28,519 nucleotides of DNA from a virus, in IMG/VR virus record IMGVR_UViG_3300030328_001676, positions 1 to 28,519 of that record. One strand, written 5' to 3'. The number at the start of each line of letters is the position of its first letter. Position 1 is the stretch's first letter. A program made the translations under genes and the position numbers. Under the pieces are notes generated by a model that had not been told where the DNA came from, searched no databases, and was given only the letters and a program-made list of their open reading frames with translations. Below are positions 9,499 through 17,073 of this stretch, in pieces.

Positions 9499-11580
9499 TT
9501 AATTAATAGCACCCGCTAACTGACTACTAAATGTCGCTATAGCGCCTGCATAATTAACACCAGGTGAACCACCTTTTTCAGGTACAGGAAGATCAACAGG
9601 TTCCATTGGATCTCCGAATACAGTTTCTGGATATACAATTGGAGCCGGTGGTTCAGGAGCAAGTACAGGTTCAGGTAGGACTGTCTTGTCAGCAGTTAAG
9701 TTAGCAAATTCACGATCTAATTCAATACGTGCATCACTTGCAACCTTGGCTTGACTAGCAGATAGAAGAGATGCCTCGTACTGATCAGCAATTATTTGAT
9801 CCTGAGTTGCCATACGATCACGTTCCATCTGTACTGCTTCATTCGTAGTGTTATATCTACGTAATGCAGAATCATGAACTTCTTGTGCGGCTACAATAGC
9901 AACATCATAATTTTCTCTGATAAAATCTTTCTTCTGATTAATTGTACCGGTTTGACGGCTAAATGCATTCAGTTGTCTTTGAAGAGAATCTGCTAACAAA
10001 TTTTGTTCAGCAGTTAATGCGTTAAAAGCATCTTGAAATTTATCATTTGTATAAACAGCTTTTTGGTAAGCCTGATCATTACGAAGTGCTCTTGATTCTG
10101 TAAGATCACCAATAGCTTGAATAGAACGTTGCTGCGTTTGTCCAATGCTTAGCTCAGACATAGCTTCAGCTTCTAAGACATTTCTTTCTTTAGTATCTTC
10201 TTGCTGCCTAATGGTATCCTCAGCTTGTTTTACTTCTTCATCATACAAAGCTTGTATTTGACCTTTCTGACCAATACTTAAATCGTCCTTCTTAAGCTGA
10301 GTAGAGGCAGTCTGTAGACTTAGTTTCTTCTCTACATTAGATTTTCTACGTTCAATGTTATCAACTTTAGTGTCAAAGGTTGTCTTGCCACGAAGGATAG
10401 CATCAGTAAGCTGTGCTCCTTGACGACCAGATGCAGCCAATATATTATTAACTGTTCTAGCAGCACTAATACCTTTACGTCCTAAGGCATCTAATTTACC
10501 TGCTTGTTCAAGTTGATTTAATCGATTAGCTTCTTGTTTAAAAGAAAGTGCAGCACGATTCTGTTGATATTCAAGACGTGTCAGTTCTAGTTCAGTACCT
10601 AAATCACCAGCTTCAGTATCACGACTAAAGATATAATACTTTTGCTCATCATCTAATTGAGCAACCTTCTGATCTATATCTAAGTCGTCACCTTCTTTTT
10701 TAATTTTTAGTCTTTCAACTAATTGGTCTGAAGCTAATTTTTTATCAGAAAAAGAACCTTCCAAAGAAGCTGTTGTTTGATCTAGCTTAAGACCTTCAAG
10801 TGCAACTTGCTGTGTAGTTTCTAGTTGATTACGGTAGATAGCATTATCAGTAGCCAATTCATCTGTTTCCTTGCCTTGCTCAAGCAACATCAACTGTTCA
10901 TCACGTCCAGTTCGTGCAGTATTGACACGTTCTTGAAGGAGTACATTTTGAAGATCAGTAGTAGTCTGTTGTTCAGCAGCTTGCTCTCTGATCATATCTA
11001 AGTTGTAATTAGCTTCGTCGAGTTGTTGATCCCTATCCCTGAGTGCTTGAGTTTCTCTGATAGTTTCCTGCATCAATGCATCATCAACAATGTTTTGTCC
11101 TTCACTTAACTGTGTTATAAGTTGATTATATTGACCTAGTTGTTTCTGAAGTTCTTCCCGATTTTGAAATCCTAAAGCAGTCTCTTGATCATTATATTTC
11201 TGTTGTGTTTGCCTTAAAGCTAATTCTCTTGATAAATCATTAAGCCTTTCTTGCTCTTCATAATCGTCAAGAGACTGAGTACGAGCAGCAAGCTTTGCGT
11301 CGTAATCGTCAAGCCTTCTGTCATTTTCTATTTGCCAATTCTGTAGATCGACACCCATTCGATAGTTGCGCTCACGAGCAGCATTTTCTTCTGCCGCAGC
11401 TTTTACAACATCTTTCTCATAGTTATATAGATTTTCACGCTGAGTTTTTTGAAACTCATAATTATCCATATTAGCTTCATATTGGTGCTGAATAATTCTT
11501 TCAGCGTCAGCACCTTCTTGTGCCGCACCAAATATATTTAAGCCCAAGCTAACAGCTAATAGTGCAATTTCTGCTGACAT
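9499..11580 (-). CDS. T7 gp14-like internal virion protein, coiled-coil, 693 aa
   Basis: Follows tail tube B by three bases, the position of T7 gene 14. The start MSAEIALLAVSLGLNIFGAA has a hydrophobic N-terminal segment (residues about 4-20) that could be a membrane anchor. It is preceded by AGAGG-like bases at good spacing. Nearly all of residues 25-640 is Gln/Glu/Asp/Arg-rich and predicted long coiled coil (e.g. YEEQERLNDLSRELALRQTQ). The C-terminus is a Pro-rich tail (EPVLAPEPPAPIVYPE). It is much longer than T7 gp14 (about 196 aa), so it may also carry functions absent in T7. T7 gp14 forms an outer-membrane channel at infection; transfer of that role to this protein is inference. Confidence 0.78.
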   Translation of the reverse strand: MSAEIALLAVSLGLNIFGAAQEGADAERIIQHQYEANMDNYEFQKTQRENLYNYEKDVVKAAAEENAARERNYRMGVDLQNWQIENDRRLDDYDAKLAARTQSLDDYEEQERLNDLSRELALRQTQQKYNDQETALGFQNREELQKQLGQYNQLITQLSEGQNIVDDALMQETIRETQALRDRDQQLDEANYNLDMIREQAAEQQTTTDLQNVLLQERVNTARTGRDEQLMLLEQGKETDELATDNAIYRNQLETTQQVALEGLKLDQTTASLEGSFSDKKLASDQLVERLKIKKEGDDLDIDQKVAQLDDEQKYYIFSRDTEAGDLGTELELTRLEYQQNRAALSFKQEANRLNQLEQAGKLDALGRKGISAARTVNNILAASGRQGAQLTDAILRGKTTFDTKVDNIERRKSNVEKKLSLQTASTQLKKDDLSIGQKGQIQALYDEEVKQAEDTIRQQEDTKERNVLEAEAMSELSIGQTQQRSIQAIGDLTESRALRNDQAYQKAVYTNDKFQDAFNALTAEQNLLADSLQRQLNAFSRQTGTINQKKDFIRENYDVAIVAAQEVHDSALRRYNTTNEAVQMERDRMATQDQIIADQYEASLLSASQAKVASDARIELDREFANLTADKTVLPEPVLAPEPPAPIVYPETVFGDPMEPVDLPVPEKGGSPGVNYAGAIATFSSQLAGAIN

Positions 11581-11583
11581 AAA

Positions 11584-13773
11584 TTAACCTCTTTGATAGA
11601 ATCTAGGTGAATAATGACCTTCCCATGCCATCTTATTTAGTGTTGCTGGAAAGGGTGAGTTACTAAAAACTCTAAATCTGAAGAATTCATTTCTTCTATA
11701 AACTGGTACTGTGAATAACACCTTCTGGAAAATTGGTAAGTCGTCAGTAAGATACGATTCTGAATAAGTAACAGAACTAATATCCGTATAATCAAATGTA
11801 TTGTCAATATCAGTTATCTGAAAATCAACTGATCCAGAATCTTGGAATGAGAATTTGTATCTTGAAACGATTAAAGAAGCAGTATAATCAGAACCTGAGT
11901 TTGTTCTCATATAGGTAGTTGGTAGATCATAGATCATTTCATATCTATAACCTAAGATAAAATTAGCTTGATCACCTGTACGATTGCCAGGAGTAGTAAA
12001 CGTTCCGTTAGATTGAACAGTAAGTGGGAACATCATACCTCTACTAGCAGAAGTAGAAGTACCAGTAACTGCACTTAAAACTACAATAGGTTCATATTCA
12101 GTACTATCTATAATTGGATAGTCAGAAGTAGGTGTAATAGTAGTTATATCAGTTGTTGCGTTATAACTGACTGATGTTAAATCTTTAGTCCACATATCAA
12201 GATGAGGACCAATACCAGTAAACGTAGCATTAGTTGTATCTTTATTTAGAAGAATTTCAGCGTCAGCTGACTCATTCAAAGGAGCACTCGTTACTACAAG
12301 TTTATTGTCTGTTGATATAATAGTAAAAATATTATCAGCATTAAATACACAACTAAGTACATTGCCTGGAAGCTTCCATTTAAACCATGCATTCATCATC
12401 CTTTGCTGACCTTCAACATGAGTTTTAAAGAACCACATGTATTCTTGATTACTATCAGTAAGAACTATAAATTTGTTCTGTGGATTAGCGTATAAGTTAT
12501 TAACAGTAGAAGGTACATATTCAGGAGCTAGTCTACTAGCTTCAGTAACCATAGGATCATTCTCCATACCTCTTGTGATCATCATCAAGGTACGAGTAAA
12601 ATTGGCTGATTTGTTTATGTAGTAAAATTCTTCTCCGCATTCAACCGGTGGAACTATAGGATCTAGTTCGTAGTTGCTGATTGATTTAATAATTGCAGTC
12701 TGTGGTGTAACAACACCTTGATCTGCAAACAGCATGAACTGCTCATTATTACTAAACAGAACTAACCCCTGAGCTGCTGGAAGGACACTTGTAAGCAGGA
12801 TGGACCTAACACTTACAGCGTTCAAATCAACAGGGTCAGAAGCGATTAGAACCTGTGCAGACTTACCGTAGAAATTAACAGGTTGATTACCTGCATTAAT
12901 GTAATCAGGTCTTAGTGATGCTGATAGAATTACATTAGCATTAGATAAGAATCCAATTCTATTAAAGTATGAGAAACAGTCCTCGATTGTTTGGTTAACA
13001 AAGCTAGGATGCGGATTAGTTACGTTATCTCCTACAGCTCTATCTACATAGTTAGCTTCTTCAAAAGTAAATTCAGTAGCAGAAATCTTACGTAGTACAT
13101 GAGGAGCTGTCCAGTTATTAAACCCATCTGTGATACCAGGTTTTGCTACTTCAGTCCAAGCATCATTAATATATTGAACATAGTAATCATCTTTATCAGT
13201 ATCTTTAGAGTTAATAATCTGATAAACAGTTGTCGTAGAAATACCTGTAGTAGGAAGGTCTGCATAAGTAGACACACGTTCTACAGTTGCAGAGGGAATA
13301 GTTGTTGAACTTTCAGTTACTACTTTAGATCTATTAAGGATAATATTAGATTTCTCAATGCTCAGTACCTTATAGTCATCTCTGGTAGAACCACTTAAAT
13401 ATGTATTACCAGCAGAACCATCACTATGAGCAGGGAAATTGACTGTACATGCAGTTCCACTAAAGTTCCATATTTTTATATTACCATAGGAAGTAATAGT
13501 ACCACTTCCATCTACAGTAGCAGGTATAATTACACCAAAATATGGTTCATCTTCTTGTCTAACAATTGAAAACCAAAATCCACTTTCACCTTCAGCGGCT
13601 GTTATGCCAGGAAGACTGAATAAATATTTAGTTCCAACTCGTTTCTGTAGACCGAAAGTTACATCCGGTACACCATTCTGTATCTCATTCATGAAACCTG
13701 GAGCCATTTCGACTTCAGATTGTTGTGAGACACCTTGGATAAATGATGGAATAGTTTGTGTTACTGCTGCCAT
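11584..13773 (-). CDS. Tail tube protein B (T7 gp12-like nozzle), 729 aa
   Basis: Large, mostly beta protein directly after tail tube A; its ATG overlaps the upstream stop as TAATG, indicating coupled translation. The N-terminus MAAVTQTIPSFIQGVSQQSE, followed by EIQNGVPDVTFGLQKRVGTK, is the hallmark start of podovirus gp12 proteins, where the Q-G-V-S-Q and R-x-G motifs are conserved. The rest is Ser/Thr/Tyr/Asn-rich beta structure, ending in …HYSPRFYQRG. It forms the nozzle of the short tail below the gp11 ring. Confidence 0.92.
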   Translation of the reverse strand: MAAVTQTIPSFIQGVSQQSEVEMAPGFMNEIQNGVPDVTFGLQKRVGTKYLFSLPGITAAEGESGFWFSIVRQEDEPYFGVIIPATVDGSGTITSYGNIKIWNFSGTACTVNFPAHSDGSAGNTYLSGSTRDDYKVLSIEKSNIILNRSKVVTESSTTIPSATVERVSTYADLPTTGISTTTVYQIINSKDTDKDDYYVQYINDAWTEVAKPGITDGFNNWTAPHVLRKISATEFTFEEANYVDRAVGDNVTNPHPSFVNQTIEDCFSYFNRIGFLSNANVILSASLRPDYINAGNQPVNFYGKSAQVLIASDPVDLNAVSVRSILLTSVLPAAQGLVLFSNNEQFMLFADQGVVTPQTAIIKSISNYELDPIVPPVECGEEFYYINKSANFTRTLMMITRGMENDPMVTEASRLAPEYVPSTVNNLYANPQNKFIVLTDSNQEYMWFFKTHVEGQQRMMNAWFKWKLPGNVLSCVFNADNIFTIISTDNKLVVTSAPLNESADAEILLNKDTTNATFTGIGPHLDMWTKDLTSVSYNATTDITTITPTSDYPIIDSTEYEPIVVLSAVTGTSTSASRGMMFPLTVQSNGTFTTPGNRTGDQANFILGYRYEMIYDLPTTYMRTNSGSDYTASLIVSRYKFSFQDSGSVDFQITDIDNTFDYTDISSVTYSESYLTDDLPIFQKVLFTVPVYRRNEFFRFRVFSNSPFPATLNKMAWEGHYSPRFYQRG

Positions 13774-14417
13774 TATCTTGCAAGTGCTTGGTACGGTTCA
13801 TAGCTTTGATACCAGTTACCTTCATCGTTATAGCCATGATAATAACGACGAATTTGTTGTGTTTCATACTCAAGCGCGTAGGCTTTGACCTGTACTTCTT
13901 GTGTCTGCAACATGGCAACTTGAGGACCATCCCCAGTTGTACGCTGAGCAAACATAGTAGAAGCTCTAGCGATAATATAAGTTTGAATAGGTACTGGGAT
14001 AGTTACATAATCCTGGAACCAAACGATGTCACAGCATGGTCTAGAAGTCCAAACAAATGTATGACTAATAATGTCATACAATTTTCTAACAACTGAACCT
14101 GTTGGTGAGACTGAATCTCTGGATCGAAGGACTGCTCTCTTATTAGCGTTCTCTGCTTTATCAGGAGAAAGCATACATTGCAGCATACCGTCAGGTACAT
14201 CAACAGTACCGTCAGTATTTAATGCCATAGAGTAATGATATTCTTTATTGAAAGTCCATCCTTCAGCCTGCACATCCCTAGACACCTGCATAAGGGTGTC
14301 ATAAGCAATTGCAACGTCCGGGTTGGATTGTTCAAGGGTTGTGACGGGAGCTTGACCGATGCTTTGAAGCATCTGGTTGACAGCATTAAGCTCACTTTTA
14401 GATTTAGATAGAGTCAT
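13773..14417 (-). CDS. Tail tube protein A (T7 gp11-like), 214 aa
   Basis: First gene after the capsid-block terminator. The product begins MTLSKSKSELNAVNQMLQSI and continues GQAPVTTLEQSNPDVAIAYD, the usual opening of T7 gp11 (ELxAVNxML, PDVAxA, then QxxGWxFN seen as QAEGWTFN). It ends with YYHGYNDEGNWYQSYEPYQA. It forms the ring that joins the portal to the gp12 nozzle. No promoter is obvious between it and the terminator, so expression may depend on read-through, as in T7. Confidence 0.93.
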   Translation of the reverse strand: MTLSKSKSELNAVNQMLQSIGQAPVTTLEQSNPDVAIAYDTLMQVSRDVQAEGWTFNKEYHYSMALNTDGTVDVPDGMLQCMLSPDKAENANKRAVLRSRDSVSPTGSVVRKLYDIISHTFVWTSRPCCDIVWFQDYVTIPVPIQTYIIARASTMFAQRTTGDGPQVAMLQTQEVQVKAYALEYETQQIRRYYHGYNDEGNWYQSYEPYQALAR

Positions 14418-14442
14418 ATGAGATTAGTTCTCAATAAGGAAT

Positions 14443-14467
14443 AAAAAAAAAGGCTCCCGAAGGAGCC
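14443..14467 (-). terminator. Rho-independent terminator after the capsid block
   Basis: On the minus strand the sequence reads GGCTCC-TTCG-GGAGCC followed by nine T. This is a perfect 6-bp GC-rich stem (14452-14457 with 14462-14467) closed by a C(UUCG)G tetraloop, an exceptionally stable loop, with the U-tract at 14443-14451. It stands between the 72-aa gene and tail tube A, matching T7 T-phi, which lies just downstream of capsid gene 10. Confidence 0.95.
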
Positions 14468-14478
14468 CGTTATTATTA

Positions 14479-14697
14479 TCAGGAACGATCCACAGCGGGA
14501 GCGTCAGCCTCTTGACCATTGCCATAAGCAAAGCGGAGACTTCTGGTGAAGCTGGATACAGAAGATGCAGCTACAGCAGATCCATAGCCACGCTGTGAGC
14601 GTGCTACAGAAGCCCGAATAGCAGCATCGCCACCACTCACGGCATAGTTATCGCCAGCGACTCCATTGTCGCCAGCAGCAGATACAGGGTTTGCCAT
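14479..14697 (-). CDS. Small Ala/Gly/Ser-rich protein, 72 aa, last gene before the terminator
   Basis: Begins MANPVSAAGDNGVAGDNY and is rich in Ala, Ser, Gly and Asp, with a basic middle (VARSQRGYGS). It has no signal peptide or membrane helix. It lies 13 nt after the 49-aa gene and ends 12 nt before the terminator stem, so it shares the capsid transcript. High expression and composition suggest a minor virion or capsid-associated protein; the family is not recognised. Confidence 0.75.
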   Translation of the reverse strand: MANPVSAAGDNGVAGDNYAVSGGDAAIRASVARSQRGYGSAVAASSVSSFTRSLRFAYGNGQEADAPAVDRS

Positions 14698-14710
14698 AAT
14701 AAATTTTTAA

Positions 14711-14860
14711 TTAAGCAGAACGTCCTGCTTCAATACCAAAGAAAGGATCTTGAGTAGATGAAGCAATTGGATTTGTAGGTTTTACATTTCGGTCCTTATC
14801 TTGGCAAGCAACAGAAGGATCGATAACCTTACGTGCTGATGTTCCAGGTGTAGCAGGCAT
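14711..14860 (-). CDS. Small protein directly after the capsid gene, 49 aa
   Basis: Starts MPATPGTSARKVIDPSV and ends DPFFGIEAGRSA, stop TAA. The ATG follows a GAGGT Shine-Dalgarno at about five bases, one of the better ribosome sites in the window, placed just after the capsid stop. The product is Pro/Thr/Ser-rich and probably extended. Its position directly behind the capsid gene and in front of the terminator suggests a capsid decoration or cement peptide, or a virion-associated factor; this is inference. Confidence 0.75.
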   Translation of the reverse strand: MPATPGTSARKVIDPSVACQDKDRNVKPTNPIASSTQDPFFGIEAGRSA

Positions 14861-14868
14861 GTTATACC

Positions 14869-15957
14869 TCAGCTATAAGAAACAGAATCAGCAGCCCACA
14901 GCTCAATAGCAGCGGCGGGGTTCAGTGTTCCAGCACCCATGGCAAGACGACCAACAACGATGTCACCTTGATACATGGTGCGAACATCAGATCCAGTGGT
15001 CTGGACTTGAGGTCCGATGGCTTCCACAACAGCAGCAGCATCCTTCTGATAAATCAGACCAGCGTGCTTACTGAAGTCACCACCATAGAAGTTGTTCTCA
15101 CCAGCAACAGCAGAAACGTTGCCACCACTCAGCATGAAGGGCAGGTTGTTAGAACGCTTGATAGAGATACCAGCGATTTCATACAGACCTTCACCACTGT
15201 TCAGGTTGCCCTGAGTGTTGCCATAGTCACGATTCAAGATATTGGTATCAACCTGAGATACGAGTGCATAGTACTGACGTGGTGACAGTACAGCGAAACG
15301 ACCTTCACGGGGTACATTCTTTTCATCGAGAATTGAAGCAGCTTCATAGAAGCCGTCAACCAGTGCTTGAGCATTGAACTCTTTGTTAGCACCAAGAGCG
15401 ATGGTAGAACCACCAGGCTCAGGACCAGGTGCAGCAGTTACAGGATGAGCTTCGCGTGCTGCCAGAGCGACAGTACGGAAGATCTTCTTGTCATAAGCTT
15501 CAGCCAGAGCATATCCAATCTTCTTGGAGATCTCAGAACGAAGGGAATAATGAGCAAGAGTTTCATCCAGGTCATAAACGAAAGCTGAGGAAATCAGCAG
15601 GTCATCCATGACAATGGTCTTCTCAGCCACCGGGGGATCACCACTACCTAGGATTGGAGTTCCAGGTGTGTGATATTCCGCCTGCATGCGACCAGTGAAG
15701 ATGAACTGCATAGACTTACCGTTACGGAGCTGACGGTTCTGGACCGTGCCCTTAGCGATACATGCAGATTCATAAGCCTTGAACATCTCACCACTAAAGA
15801 GTTTGAGATACAAGGCATACTTTCCAGAATCTACACCCGGCTGATAACCAGGAGTCGTTGCGTTTGTAGCTGTGGAAAGTGCAAGTTGTGGGCTAGAGTT
15901 AATCGAACCCAGCGGAGTTGAAGTACTATTTGGAGGAGTACCAGCAGTAGCAGTCAT
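14869..15957 (-). CDS. Major capsid protein (T7 gp10A-like), 362 aa
   Basis: HK97-fold capsid subunit. After an unstructured N-terminus (MTATAGTPPNSTSTPLGSIN) come recognisable gp10 segments: KYALYLKLFSGEMFKAYES, GKSMQFIFTGRMQAEYHTPG, EKTIVMDDLLISSAFVYDLD, then RFAVLSPRQYYALVSQVD and a C-terminal YQGDIVVGRLAMGAGTLNP. Length is close to T7 gp10A (345 aa). No slippery sequence making a 10B form is apparent near the 3' end. The gene has a 172-nt leader containing a predicted structured RNA and two palindromes, and is followed by two small genes and a strong terminator, consistent with high expression. Confidence 0.96.
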   Translation of the reverse strand: MTATAGTPPNSTSTPLGSINSSPQLALSTATNATTPGYQPGVDSGKYALYLKLFSGEMFKAYESACIAKGTVQNRQLRNGKSMQFIFTGRMQAEYHTPGTPILGSGDPPVAEKTIVMDDLLISSAFVYDLDETLAHYSLRSEISKKIGYALAEAYDKKIFRTVALAAREAHPVTAAPGPEPGGSTIALGANKEFNAQALVDGFYEAASILDEKNVPREGRFAVLSPRQYYALVSQVDTNILNRDYGNTQGNLNSGEGLYEIAGISIKRSNNLPFMLSGGNVSAVAGENNFYGGDFSKHAGLIYQKDAAAVVEAIGPQVQTTGSDVRTMYQGDIVVGRLAMGAGTLNPAAAIELWAADSVSYS

Positions 15958-15988
15958 TTTTTTAAAGAGGTATAATTTGCAAAGATCC

Positions 15989-16002
15989 TCTATCGCGATA
16001 GA
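15989..16002. promoter_or_regulatory. Perfect 14-nt palindrome TCTATCGCGATAGA
   Basis: Self-complementary sequence 32-45 nt before the capsid start. It could be a DNA-binding site or a weak hairpin. No matching site was noticed elsewhere in the window. Confidence 0.4.
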
Positions 16003-16040
16003 AGTTATTCAGTTGTAATATTGTTTTCGGTTATCACCCA

Positions 16041-16054
16041 CCGAACCGGTTCGG
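16041..16054. promoter_or_regulatory. Perfect 14-nt palindrome CCGAACCGGTTCGG
   Basis: GC-rich self-complementary sequence in an otherwise AT-rich leader, 84-97 nt before the capsid start. As RNA it can fold as CCGAA-CCGG-TTCGG, a 5-bp stem with a 4-nt loop. There is no U-tract on either side, so it is not an intrinsic terminator. Confidence 0.45.
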
Positions 16055-16086
16055 CAATAGACGTATCCTCGGAAGGGATCTAAAGC

Positions 16087-16145
16087 CAAAGATTGACGGG
16101 AGGACTTGCACCTCCCTGTGAGCTTTTACTCAGCCAATTTCTTTG
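16087..16145 (-). ncRNA. Putative structured RNA, compact three-way junction
   Basis: In the minus-strand RNA a closing stem pairs 16140-16145 with 16087-16092 (6 bp) and, past a two-A bulge, 16133-16137 with 16093-16097 (5 bp including one G-U). Inside it are two hairpins with almost no linker: 16119-16132 (TGAG/CTCA, 6-nt loop) and 16098-16116 (GGGAGG/CCTCCC, loop TGCAAGT). The one wobble pairs only on the minus strand, which fixes the orientation. The 5' arm overlaps the last codons and stop of the 35-aa gene. It is not a tRNA (no anticodon arm) and I do not recognise it as a known riboswitch class. The fold is a by-eye prediction. Confidence 0.5.
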
Positions 16146-16237
16146 TAAACCACACCTCGATAACGCAAAGCATCAACGTAATAACGATCAGCTTTTTTCT
16201 TTTGGTTAGCGAGAAAACGAATGAGATTCATAGACAT
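16130..16237 (-). CDS. Small basic protein, 35 aa
   Basis: Starts MSMNLIRFLANQKKKADRYY (the second Met at 16231 is also possible) and ends DALRYRGVVYKEIG, stop TGA. The YRGV-x-Y ending resembles the short motif of cyanobacterial DUF4278 peptides, though that likeness is weak at this length. Coding is supported by the motif, the fit between flanking genes and the shared strand. Its last codons form one arm of the predicted three-way-junction RNA, so termination of its translation could alter that fold. Confidence 0.55.
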   Translation of the reverse strand: MSMNLIRFLANQKKKADRYYVDALRYRGVVYKEIG

Positions 16238-16279
16238 TGTTAGTACCTAGTAATCCATGCCCCGTTCCATGCATGGTGA

Positions 16280-16444
16280 TTATGCGTCTAATGTAGACTC
16301 AAGTACCAACTTATTGAATTCATATTCAAGATATGCTATCGCTTCTTGTTCAGATGGATGACCACCTGACCAACGTTCTTTATACAGACGCAGTGCATCA
16401 CGTATAATAATAGCAGAATCAGTTGTACATTGTAAGTTCCACAT
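16280..16444 (-). CDS. Small acidic protein, 54 aa, unknown
   Basis: Starts MWNLQCTTDSAIIIRDALRL and ends YEFNKLVLESTLDA, stop TAA. It is amphipathic and probably helical, with no membrane segment. The frame begins 19 nt after the 52-aa gene and fills most of the space to the 35-aa gene. There is no recognised family and no strong ribosome site, so the call rests on continuous sense sequence, composition and position. Confidence 0.55.
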   Translation of the reverse strand: MWNLQCTTDSAIIIRDALRLYKERWSGGHPSEQEAIAYLEYEFNKLVLESTLDA

Positions 16445-16463
16445 AGATGAACGTACTAGATAA

Positions 16464-16622
16464 TTATTCTGGAAGTAGACTATTTTTAACCATTGCTACT
16501 GCAGCATCGTCAAGAGTGTTATCAGTAGACTTAGCATAAGCACTAAGGAGATCAACAACAAGTTTCTTTACCGAAGTAGAGGTCAAAAATGTAAGTAGAA
16601 TTGGTTTAATAAGGGTGATCAT
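16464..16622 (-). CDS. Small hydrophobic protein, 52 aa, holin-like candidate
   Basis: Starts MITLIKPILLTFLTSTSVKK, has a hydrophobic N-terminal half (residues 2-16), then LVVDLLSAYAKSTDNTLDDA and ends MVKNSLLPE. Its ATG overlaps the upstream stop as ATGA, strong support for a real coupled gene. The pattern of a hydrophobic helix followed by LLxAYAKxTDNxLDDxAV recurs in small proteins of marine phages as I remember them. Paired with the upstream membrane/coiled-coil protein, it could form a holin or holin-antiholin set; no other lysis gene is visible here. The function is inferred. Confidence 0.68.
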   Translation of the reverse strand: MITLIKPILLTFLTSTSVKKLVVDLLSAYAKSTDNTLDDAAVAMVKNSLLPE

Positions 16623-16843
16623 GATAGAGCTTTGTCTAATTTGTCTTCAATACGGATCATGTGTCCTTCAACTCGATCTAAAGCGGTTTGAAAAGTATTT
16701 TTACTTACGTAATCTTCAGCAACTCTAAGTTCAAACACATCTATTCTTTGATCCAATTCGTGTACTCGGGTGTAAAGTGAACGAATAAGCACACTGAAGC
16801 CGGTCGCCATTGCAACACCCACAGGTATCAGTGCTTCTATCAT
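16619..16843 (-). CDS. Small membrane protein with coiled coil, 74 aa
   Basis: MIEALIPVGVAMATGFSVLI is one N-terminal transmembrane segment, followed by a coiled coil (VHELDQRIDVFELRVAEDYV, then LDRVEGHMIRIEDKLDKALS). The start and stop both overlap neighbours as ATGA, so it is translationally coupled in the 62-74-52 aa trio. The layout, a short N-terminal anchor and a helical tail, is shared by many small marine phage proteins near lysis functions and by spanin- or holin-like proteins. I consider a lysis role plausible but unproven. Confidence 0.78.
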   Translation of the reverse strand: MIEALIPVGVAMATGFSVLIRSLYTRVHELDQRIDVFELRVAEDYVSKNTFQTALDRVEGHMIRIEDKLDKALS

Positions 16844-17028
16844 GCGACTCTCTCTGTAGCAGCAGGGCTAACAGCAACACATTGAGTGTTAGCTTCAGTC
16901 TTATCAGCTGTGTAATCAGGGGAGTCAGAACTACCAATGGTGCTTGTAAACATTGCATCACCGGTAGTATTAACTGCATACGTTACTGCACTAATTGCAG
17001 ACGTATAGTTACTAAGTGAAATAGCCAT
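16840..17028 (-). CDS. Hypothetical 62-aa protein following psbA
   Basis: Starts MAISLSNYTSAISAVTYAVN and is Ser/Thr/Ala-rich, ending CVAVSPAATERVA. Its stop overlaps the ATG of the 74-aa gene as ATGA. It lies 45 nt after psbA with no terminator between, so it is probably on the psbA-capsid transcript. No signal peptide or motif was recognised. A competing frame of 82 codons (16731-16979) is a poor fit and was not used. Confidence 0.68.
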   Translation of the reverse strand: MAISLSNYTSAISAVTYAVNTTGDAMFTSTIGSSDSPDYTADKTEANTQCVAVSPAATERVA

Positions 17029-17073
17029 TTTATTCTAGAAGTAAAAAGCATATAAATGGGTGGAATGATTGAA

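Larger units (their letters stand above)
15958..16129 (-). promoter_or_regulatory. Capsid gene leader, 172 nt without a gene
   Basis: The longest intergenic interval in the window, just upstream of the capsid gene. It holds most of a predicted three-way-junction RNA (16087-16145), a perfect 14-nt palindrome CCGAACCGGTTCGG (16041-16054), a second perfect 14-nt palindrome TCTATCGCGATAGA (15989-16002) and an A-rich stretch next to the capsid ATG. There is no clear Shine-Dalgarno. A promoter for the phage polymerase could lie here, as T7 phi10 does, but I cannot identify a consensus. Confidence 0.55.

Noticed and set aside
13604-14203. Several overlapping frames on both strands around tail tube A
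   Set aside because: They are out-of-frame shadows of the clearly conserved gp11-like gene.
16098-16116. T-arm-like hairpin GGAGG-TGCAAGT-CCTCC suggesting a tRNA
   Set aside because: The loop deviates from TTCRANY, there is no anticodon arm or 7-bp acceptor at tRNA spacing, and the flanks pair instead as a three-way junction.
16731-16979. 82-codon minus-strand frame near the small-gene cluster
   Set aside because: It conflicts with the 62-aa and 74-aa genes, whose ATGA overlap and membrane/coiled-coil pattern are stronger evidence.
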